Of a stretch of 5,352 nt of DNA, positions 1 through 4,327 are shown one piece after another (within the stretch, counting starts at the first letter, position 1; every line of letters starts with the position of its first letter). The notes under the pieces were generated by a model that was given only the letters and a program-made list of their open reading frames with translations, did no database searches and was not told the origin of the DNA. The position numbers were made by a program, and so were the translations under genes. Origin of the DNA: Moraxellaceae bacterium (GTDB lineage: Bacteria; Pseudomonadota; Gammaproteobacteria; Pseudomonadales; Ketobacteraceae); NCBI GenBank assembly GCA_002402125.1, contig NVVG01000245.1, forward strand, positions 607 through 5,958, read 5' to 3'.

Positions 1-115
1 TCCATGAGGATGTATATGGAGCAGTCATTGCCGCGATGATGGCAAATAGAATGACTGCAATCATCAGTTCAATTAATGTTACACCAGACTGTTTATGTGG
101 CATGGATTTGTGCAC
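1..115 (-). CDS. FimT/GspH-like prepilin, N-terminal part (runs off left edge)
   Basis: This is the start of a prepilin whose remainder lies outside the window. The visible part has a short basic leader (HKQS), then G|VTLIELMIA with Glu at mature position 5, a single hydrophobic helix, and AP followed by SSW. That ending resembles FimT/FimU-type minor pilins, whose mature helix often ends in AP-x-F/W; the subtype is inferred from about 25 residues. It would be processed by PilD and inserted in the inner membrane before pilus assembly. The start is uncertain. I chose GTG at 115 because an AAAAGGG lies 6 bases upstream; ATG at 103 gives a shorter leader but has no ribosome binding site. The frame stays open upstream to GTG codons at 169 and 172 that overlap the stop of the neighbouring pilE, so coupling is possible. 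It is probably last, or late, in the DUF4124-pilE transcript. Confidence 0.72.
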   Translation of the reverse strand, partial: MHKSMPHKQSGVTLIELMIAVILFAIIAAMTAPYTSSW

Positions 116-121
116 AACAAG

Positions 122-128
122 CCCTTTT
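122..128 (-). promoter_or_regulatory. Ribosome binding site favouring the GTG start at 115
   Basis: On the minus strand AAAAGGG lies 6 bases before GTG at 115, and 18 bases before the ATG at 103. The spacing favours the GTG. The neighbouring pilE also uses GTG, so the choice is not out of character here. Confidence 0.45.
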
Positions 129-165
129 CGTAACAGACTAAAACCAATTTTATTGTGTATATTTT

Positions 166-594
166 TCACCACGAGGTCTCTAGGCATGGTGACGTAATGG
201 TGCGGACGTTACCTTCGTTTAAGGTCAGGTTGCAGCCGCTCATGGCACCTGACCCTGTTGCAGTTAGCGCGTAGCTCGTTGAAGTTGATGTAACAGCATA
301 GGTGAAAAAGTCACCCATGGAAGGAATCCAGGTACTGCCTAGCGCCGTTTGAGTGGTTGCAGTGGTACTTGTTGTAGCTGTTGGATAAGTCAGTGTGCGT
401 TGGTAGATATTTTCCAACGCGGTAGTTGCTGCCATTAGATCCGCACCCGCTGCACGAGCCCGGCTTTTTGTGATGTAGTTTTGGTATGACGGAAGGGCGA
501 TGGAGGCTAGAATGCCCACTACGACAATAACAATCATCAACTCAATCAATGTGAAGCCTTTATTGCGGAATTTTTTGGAATCTATTTTATTCAC
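166..594 (-). CDS. pilE: PilE-type type IV pilin
   Basis: This 142-residue prepilin has a basic 13-residue leader ending in Gly13, then FTLIELMI with Glu at mature position 5, and a hydrophobic N-terminal helix ending in [14 protein letters not shown], which is characteristic of the PilE family. A Cys121-Cys137 pair near the C-terminus probably closes the disulfide-bonded D-loop, and the protein ends in Trp. Family members are minor pilins that connect the tip complex to the major pilin fibre, or act in DNA uptake (ComP-like). I infer the former from the company of pilW, pilX and pilV. Residues 69-83 contain nine Thr, an unusual stretch that could be surface exposed. The only reasonable start is GTG, with a strong AGGAGGA 8 bases upstream. 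It lies 72 bases after the DUF4124 gene with no clear promoter between, so it is probably cotranscribed. It shares the C-x15-C loop spacing with the pilin at 1306-1701. Confidence 0.88.
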   Translation of the reverse strand: MNKIDSKKFRNKGFTLIELMIVIVVVGILASIALPSYQNYITKSRARAAGADLMAATTALENIYQRTLTYPTATTSTTATTQTALGSTWIPSMGDFFTYAVTSTSTSYALTATGSGAMSGCNLTLNEGNVRTITSPCLETSW

Positions 595-602
595 TGGCCT
601 GT

Positions 603-609
603 TCCTCCT
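603..609 (-). promoter_or_regulatory. Strong ribosome binding site for the GTG-initiated pilE
   Basis: AGGAGGA on the minus strand, 8 bases before GTG at 594. It fixes the start of the pilin in the absence of a nearby ATG. Confidence 0.75.
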
Positions 610-666
610 GCAATTGAACTACATTTTTCTATGTTCATATTAGCGCATTCCTGTTTTCCAGACGAT

Positions 667-1065
667 TTATGGAAGGCAGTTTGCCTCCATTAAAGCTGAT
701 TGTTTAACCATCAAATCATCCCGTTCCTGTTCGGTCATAGGTCGTTCCTCTCCGTTTTCATCGCGAGTATTGATCGTTGTATTCGTTTTTGACATAGCTT
801 CAACGATACGAGAGGCGCTTTTGCATGTTTCGGCAGATGCCATGACTGCAACCGGGTTTTCAGCTTTAGGAGGAGAGGTTTTTGGTAGTTTTACTGCTTC
901 GACATCCGTGTTGGCTGGACGTTGATACTTATCAACGTAGTGGGTGTTACCTTCTGCATCAATCCACTTATATGCAGTGTTAGCGGTAGGAGGCTCAGCC
1001 GCTTGCACAATAGAAAAAACGGCCCAAAACATTAAAATGGTACCCATTGTAAATCTTAAATTCAT
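667..1065 (-). CDS. Secreted DUF4124 domain protein
   Basis: This is a 132-residue exported protein of unknown molecular function. Residues 1-22 form a Sec signal peptide (MNLRF, hydrophobic core, VQA before AEPP). Residues 32-50 (YKWIDAEGNTHYVDKYQRP) match the DUF4124 pattern of aromatic-Lys-Trp-x-Asp followed by Gly-x-x-His-Tyr-x-D. A Pro/Lys linker follows, then a charged helical C-terminal part framed by Cys81 and Cys130, which could form a periplasmic disulfide. The ATG at 1065 is supported by GAGGTGA 6 bases upstream. It is first in the likely operon with pilE and the FimT-like gene, under the CRP-like site. DUF4124 proteins are often found beside pilin genes and in envelope contexts; a role in pilus assembly or envelope interaction is inferred from position only. 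Confidence 0.85.
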   Translation of the reverse strand: MNLRFTMGTILMFWAVFSIVQAAEPPTANTAYKWIDAEGNTHYVDKYQRPANTDVEAVKLPKTSPPKAENPVAVMASAETCKSASRIVEAMSKTNTTINTRDENGEERPMTEQERDDLMVKQSALMEANCLP

Positions 1066-1099
1066 GGATGTTCACCTCATCTAAATGATTTCATTTAAT

Positions 1100-1128
1100 T
1101 TTATATCATCATAATACAAACATATACA
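1100..1128 (-). promoter_or_regulatory. Extended -10 promoter for the DUF4124-pilE operon
   Basis: On the minus strand TGATATAAA (1108-1100) gives an extended -10 with TATAAA matching five of six consensus bases. Seventeen bases upstream TGTATA (1128-1123) is a poor -35, three of six. A weak -35 fits a promoter that depends on an activator, and a CRP-like site lies upstream. The predicted start near 1093-1094 leaves a 5' leader of about 28 bases that contains GAGGTGA. Confidence 0.5.
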
Positions 1129-1147
1129 TAAAATTTAGATTGGTTTC

Positions 1148-1163
1148 TGTGATTTTAATCACA
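1148..1163. promoter_or_regulatory. CRP/Vfr-type binding site
   Basis: TGTGATTTTAATCACA is a perfect TGTGA-N6-TCACA palindrome. Its centre (1155.5) lies about 61-63 bases upstream of the start predicted from the -10 at 1100-1105, which is the classical class I activation distance. It would place the DUF4124-pilE-FimT operon under cAMP control. It sits 142 bases beyond the 3' end of the other pilE, so it is unlikely to act on that gene's promoter. Confidence 0.7.
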
Positions 1164-1305
1164 ATTGAACATAAATGATGCCAATCTTGGCGATCTGGCT
1201 TTACTTATAGTTAACAAGCATGATCAATAACTTAAAAAATTATTGTAGGACGAGACACAGACTGTTTTTTCTTGAAATTTAATGCGACATTTTCCCGAAT
1301 TCAAG

Positions 1306-1701
1306 TTATGTTTCACTACAACCTGCAGGCGATATATCACCATTTTGATTTATAGTGATTGGATCACAAGCCGTATCTATCGCTTGGTTTCCTTGCGGAT
1401 CGGCAGAAAAAGTATAGCCAGCCCCACTGACAGTCACGCTCATCGCATAATAGCCATCAGGGGAAGTCGTATCAGAAAAACCTAAATCGCTTGTTATGCC
1501 TGTGGAATAGGCTGAGTTATTGGCACGCCATTTTTCTTGTGCCAGTTGCAGGGCTAGCAATTCTGTTAGACCATCGCTGCGCCGAGCTCGCATCACGTAA
1601 TCTTGATAAGCGGGCATTGCTAGTGCGGCGAGTATTGCAATGATAGCAACAACTATCATCAACTCAATTAGGGTAAAACCGTGATATTTATTTGCAGACA
1701 T
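1306..1701 (-). CDS. PilE-type type IV pilin, second copy
   Basis: This 131-residue prepilin has leader MSANKYHG, then [28 protein letters not shown], a near-textbook type IVa pilin N-terminus with Glu at mature position 5. The globular part carries a C-terminal Cys112-Cys128 pair with [11 protein letters not shown] between, matching the PilE-family disulfide loop. It is diverged from the pilin at 166-594 but shares its loop spacing. It could be a minor pilin (PilE) or, less likely, a short major pilin; sequence alone does not decide. ATG at 1701 has AGGA 9 bases upstream. It is transcribed away from the fimT-pilWXV operon with 172 bases between them. I see no strong sigma-70 or sigma-54 promoter for it; TATTAT near 1782-1787 on the minus strand with a poor -35 is the best candidate. 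No convincing terminator follows. Confidence 0.88.
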   Translation of the reverse strand: MSANKYHGFTLIELMIVVAIIAILAALAMPAYQDYVMRARRSDGLTELLALQLAQEKWRANNSAYSTGITSDLGFSDTTSPDGYYAMSVTVSGAGYTFSADPQGNQAIDTACDPITINQNGDISPAGCSET

Positions 1702-1814
1702 TTCACACCGTCCTGAACTCGGTATTTAACTACACAATAAAACAATTAACGGTATGCGTCATCATTAATCTGTGCTGGCTATCTTAATAATAGGGCCAAA
1801 ACTTATTGGCTTAA

Positions 1815-1843
1815 TTGTGATAATTATGAGGGGGGGATATAAT
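1815..1843 (+). promoter_or_regulatory. Sigma-70 promoter of the fimT-pilW-pilX-pilV operon, with G7 spacer tract
   Basis: TTGTGA (1815-1820, four of six consensus bases) and a perfect TATAAT (1838-1843) are separated by exactly 17 bases. Transcription should start near 1850, giving a leader of about 23 bases with TAAGG 8 bases before ATG at 1874. The spacer contains seven consecutive G (1830-1836), a tract prone to slippage that could change spacer length. The -35 overlaps a TGTGA half-site (1816-1820), but the matching second half is absent. Confidence 0.65.
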
Positions 1844-1873
1844 CAATATTAAGTAAAGACTAAGGTATTTACT

Positions 1874-2398
1874 ATGGTGAATCAAAGGCATAAAGGGTTT
1901 TCTCTTGTAGAGCTGATGGTTACGATCGCAGTATTGGCGGTACTTGCAGCCATTGCTGCGCCGTCATTTTTGGATCTTCTAGATCGACGGAAGCTTAGTG
2001 GCGCCGGTGAAGCGTTATTTGCTAACCTCATTTTTGCTAAAACAGAAGCCATCAAACGAAATACCCCTGTTCGTGTCACCTTTGTTGGCACGGGCACCAC
2101 CTGGTGTTATGGCTTAGCCGTAAATGCTGCCTGCGATTGTAGCGATAATGTGCCTGCCTGCACCATTGATGGTGTCACCAAGATTGTCGATCAAGATGAT
2201 TATTCATCGGTAAGTGTGGCTGCGGGTTCCTCGTTTGCTAATAGTTTTACTTCCTTTTCTCCACTACGTGGCGCCGCAAACAACGGCACCTTAACATTTG
2301 AAATCTCAACTGGCGCTGAGTTTAGCGTGTCGCTATCAAGCTTTGGCCGAATCAGACTGTGTTCAGATACGGGTGCTTTTGGATATTCAGGATGTTAA
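1874..2398 (+). CDS. FimT/FimU (GspH-like) minor pilin
   Basis: This 174-residue minor pilin opens the plus-strand operon. The leader MVNQRHKG is followed by FSLVELMVTIAVLAVLAAIAAPSF, with Glu at mature position 5. Residues 47-165 fit the GspH/FimT pseudopilin domain: FAKTEAIKRNTPVRV, then a WCYG turn, a FSPLRGAANNGTL segment near residues 128-140, and SSFGRIRLC near 156-163. In the family this protein is part of the tip-priming complex with PilV, PilW and PilX; FimT homologues in some species bind DNA for uptake, and I cannot tell which applies. It has six Cys (78, 87, 89, 96, 163 and the last residue 174), including a C-D-C motif, so extensive disulfide bonding is likely. The gene ends 8 bases before pilW, whose ribosome binding site overlaps its stop codon. 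Confidence 0.9.
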   Translation: MVNQRHKGFSLVELMVTIAVLAVLAAIAAPSFLDLLDRRKLSGAGEALFANLIFAKTEAIKRNTPVRVTFVGTGTTWCYGLAVNAACDCSDNVPACTIDGVTKIVDQDDYSSVSVAAGSSFANSFTSFSPLRGAANNGTLTFEISTGAEFSVSLSSFGRIRLCSDTGAFGYSGC

Positions 2399-2402
2399 GG
2401 GG
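2397..2402 (+). promoter_or_regulatory. Ribosome binding site deciding the pilW start
   Basis: AAGGGG overlaps the TAA stop of the upstream gene and lies 4 bases before ATG at 2407 and 7 bases before ATG at 2410. It rules out the longer frame from GTG at 2359, and it suggests translational coupling. Confidence 0.6.
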
Positions 2403-2406
2403 CTTT

Positions 2407-2991
2407 ATGATGAGACAGCAACAGGGCCTGACCTTGATTGAAATGATGATTGCCATGGTGATCGGCATTATCATATCTGGTGCGGTAATAACGGTATTTA
2501 TCAGCAACATCAAGTCTTCTACAGACAATATGAAGATGGCTAGGCTTAATCAAGAATTGAGAGGTGTAATGACCTTTATTTCTGATGAAATTAAACGAGC
2601 CGGTTATTCAAGCGATTCAACAAACTCAGCGTTTAACGATGAGTTCAATTTTGCAGCAGGCTCTAATTGTCTTCGATATTCCTATGATGAGAACGGTGAT
2701 GGCACACTAGATGCGGATGAACGATTTGGTTTCCAATTAAATACTAATATCCTTAGATGGAGTAACAACGTAACTACAACAGATTGCAGTGATGGTACTT
2801 GGCAGAATATTACGGATACAGGCATAGCTACCATTACTGCTTTCACGATTACTGAAGCTCCAATTGGTGCGGGCACAATCAATATTAACCATCTAAATGT
2901 GAGTTTAACTGGCCAAATTAATTTAACACCAAACATTGCTACAAGAACAATTACTGAGATTGTCCGTGTTAGAAATGAGGACGCAAGTTAA
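2407..2991 (+). CDS. pilW: PilW minor pilin
   Basis: This prepilin of 194 residues (193 if ATG at 2410 is used) has leader MMRQQQG, then LTLIEMMIAMVIGIIISGAVITVF; the mature protein starts with Leu rather than the usual Phe, and Glu is at mature position 5. Downstream RLNQELRGVMTFISDEIKRAGY (residues 46-67) is the hallmark of PilW (compare GspJ: Q-x-x-LR, then DI-R-AGY). PilW is a tip-complex minor pilin. It is shorter than typical PilW (250-350 residues) but shows no sign of a break. Residues 94-105 (DENGDGTLDADE) fit a 12-residue EF-hand loop with D1, N3, D5, G6, D9 and E12. Cys88 and Cys127 flank it and may pair. A longer frame from GTG at 2359 overlaps the previous gene and is unlikely, since the leader would be abnormally long. 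Confidence 0.88.
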   Translation: MMRQQQGLTLIEMMIAMVIGIIISGAVITVFISNIKSSTDNMKMARLNQELRGVMTFISDEIKRAGYSSDSTNSAFNDEFNFAAGSNCLRYSYDENGDGTLDADERFGFQLNTNILRWSNNVTTTDCSDGTWQNITDTGIATITAFTITEAPIGAGTININHLNVSLTGQINLTPNIATRTITEIVRVRNEDAS

Positions 2992-2999
2992 CAACCAGT

Positions 3000-3006
3000 G
3001 AGGTGA
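3000..3006 (+). promoter_or_regulatory. Ribosome binding site deciding the pilX start
   Basis: GAGGTGA lies 5 bases before ATG at 3012. A GTG at 3003 in the same frame falls inside this site, so it is unlikely to be the start. Confidence 0.75.
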
Positions 3007-3011
3007 ATATA

Positions 3012-4310
3012 ATGCATAAGTCTAATGCCTTTATACATCACGTGCGGGGTTCCGCAGTTTTGATGGTTTCAATAATATTGTTAATAGCCGTGACCCTCAT
3101 CATTATTATTACCGCTCGAGTAGGGGCGCTGGATCAACAAATTTCAGGTAATGAATTTCGCCATAAAGAAGCCTTTGCGAATGCTGAAGCGGGCTTGGAA
3201 CAAGCCGCTTCATATTTGAGTGCCAACCCTAGTCTACATCAAGGTGATGCCGATGATGGTTGGGCGTCATGCACCGGGCTTACTGCTGAATTTCCTTGTA
3301 CGATTGTTGGAGCACAGATGGTATTTGCAACGGTGACCTCTAGTGCCATTACCAGTTCGAGTGTTAATGCACTTGCTGCAATGCCTGATGCGGACGCTTA
3401 TTTAGTCAAAACACCCTTTGGAACAGTAGCTGTAGGTCAAGGTGTGAGTGATGACGGCACTGGCGCTGCAATGGCTCAAGTTACTTTTTCTCAAGCCAAT
3501 TTATTATTAACCTCAGACGAACTACCACCGTTAATGGTGCCCTCCGGTGATCTAAGTGGCAACTTTAATGTGGTACCTAACCCTAATGGCGGTGGGCCAG
3601 GTATACCTGTTTCTGTGTGGGCAAAGGATACCTTAGATACTACGGGATCAAACTGGAAAACCTGTGATCATGGTGAATTTAAAGATGCGACAGATATCTG
3701 TATGGATACCAAAGGTGATGGTGTAACCGGTGATGATTGGCAAGGATGTAGTTGTGATATCGAGCGAAGTAACTCAACAGATGTAACCGCGGATATCGTT
3801 TTATACAGTGATGCCGATTTCCCTAATTCGCCGTTTGCCTATGTCTTTGGTGGTGAGGATGATATTAGTGCTGCTGATGTAGTGACATTAAAAGCCGAAA
3901 TTAAAGCAAGGGCTCAAGCCACGGGTTTGGTTTTAGCCAACTGCACCAACTTGGTCAGCGAGTTTGCCAACCTAACTACCTCAGCCTTAGTTTGGGTTGA
4001 AGGCAATTGTTTGATCAATAGCAATATCACGGTGGGAAGTAGAAATAAACCGATGATTCTGGTGGTGGAAGGTGAGATCAGAGTCAATGCAGGTGCGGAG
4101 ACTTGGGGAATATTGGTAGGCTTGGATGACTTTGTATTAAATGGTGGTCCTGTTATTCATGGCTCAGCAATTTCTGATATCGAAAGTGATTTAACCAATG
4201 GTACTTACTCTCAAGTTTATGACGAGAGTGTTTTAGCCAATCTCAGAGAAGAAGGCATCAATACCGAAATGACAAAGATGCAATATAGCTGGCGTGATTT
4301 CACACCATAA
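3012..4310 (+). CDS. pilX: PilX-like minor pilin with large C-terminal domain
   Basis: This 432-residue protein begins with a PilX N-terminal segment: leader to Gly13, then SAVLMVSIILLIAVTLIIIITARVGALDQQISGNEFRHKEAFANAEAGLEQA. That is the PilX_N signature (hydrophobic helix, then Q-x-x-x-N-x-x-x-x-x-x-A-F-x-x-AEA). The mature position 5 residue is Met, not Glu, as in GspK, which caps type II pseudopili. PilX is normally 150-200 residues, so roughly 250 residues are extra. The extra part includes four cysteines at 218-248 with a C-S-C motif, and a C-terminal stretch (about 325-385) of short alternating beta-like segments with G/N turns (NCLINSNITVG, ILVVEGEIRVNAG, FVLNGGPVIHGSAI) that suggests a beta-solenoid. 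Eight Cys in total (87, 96, 218, 230, 246, 248, 311, 333) would allow four disulfides. Function as a tip adhesive or capping subunit is inferred. Start chosen at ATG 3012. Confidence 0.85.
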   Translation: MHKSNAFIHHVRGSAVLMVSIILLIAVTLIIIITARVGALDQQISGNEFRHKEAFANAEAGLEQAASYLSANPSLHQGDADDGWASCTGLTAEFPCTIVGAQMVFATVTSSAITSSSVNALAAMPDADAYLVKTPFGTVAVGQGVSDDGTGAAMAQVTFSQANLLLTSDELPPLMVPSGDLSGNFNVVPNPNGGGPGIPVSVWAKDTLDTTGSNWKTCDHGEFKDATDICMDTKGDGVTGDDWQGCSCDIERSNSTDVTADIVLYSDADFPNSPFAYVFGGEDDISAADVVTLKAEIKARAQATGLVLANCTNLVSEFANLTTSALVWVEGNCLINSNITVGSRNKPMILVVEGEIRVNAGAETWGILVGLDDFVLNGGPVIHGSAISDIESDLTNGTYSQVYDESVLANLREEGINTEMTKMQYSWRDFTP

Positions 4311-4327
4311 GGCTAGAGGAGAAAATT

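Noticed and set aside
1225..1245. AT-rich hairpin CAATAA...TTATTG as a terminator of the second pilE
   Set aside because: The stem is six A/T-rich pairs plus a mismatch, with the T-run inside the hairpin, not after it. It is too weak to call a terminator.
1271..1305. Inverted repeat CTTGAA...TTCAAG just after the second pilE stop
   Set aside because: The loop is over 20 bases and on the transcribed strand the stem is followed by A, not T. It could be chance.
1282..1485. 67-codon plus-strand frame over the 3' end of the second pilE
   Set aside because: It is antisense to a clear pilin with a cysteine loop, has no recognisable protein features and no good ribosome binding site.
1702..1873. 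Sigma-54 (RpoN) promoter for the second pilE, as expected for PilSR-controlled major pilins
   Set aside because: TTGGC/TTTGGC strings are present but no GG-N10-GC spacing was found on either strand.
1882..2100. 72-codon minus-strand frame inside the FimT/GspH gene
   Set aside because: It lies opposite a well-supported prepilin and its composition looks like a frame shadow.
2682..2936. 84-codon minus-strand frame inside pilW
   Set aside because: It is antisense to the PilW domain, including its EF-hand-like loop; hydrophobic content comes from the opposite-strand codons.
3705..3740. Second EF-hand-like loop in PilX (DTKGDGVTGDDW, residues 232-243)
   Set aside because: Position 3 is Lys, position 9 Gly and position 12 Trp, so key ligands are missing.
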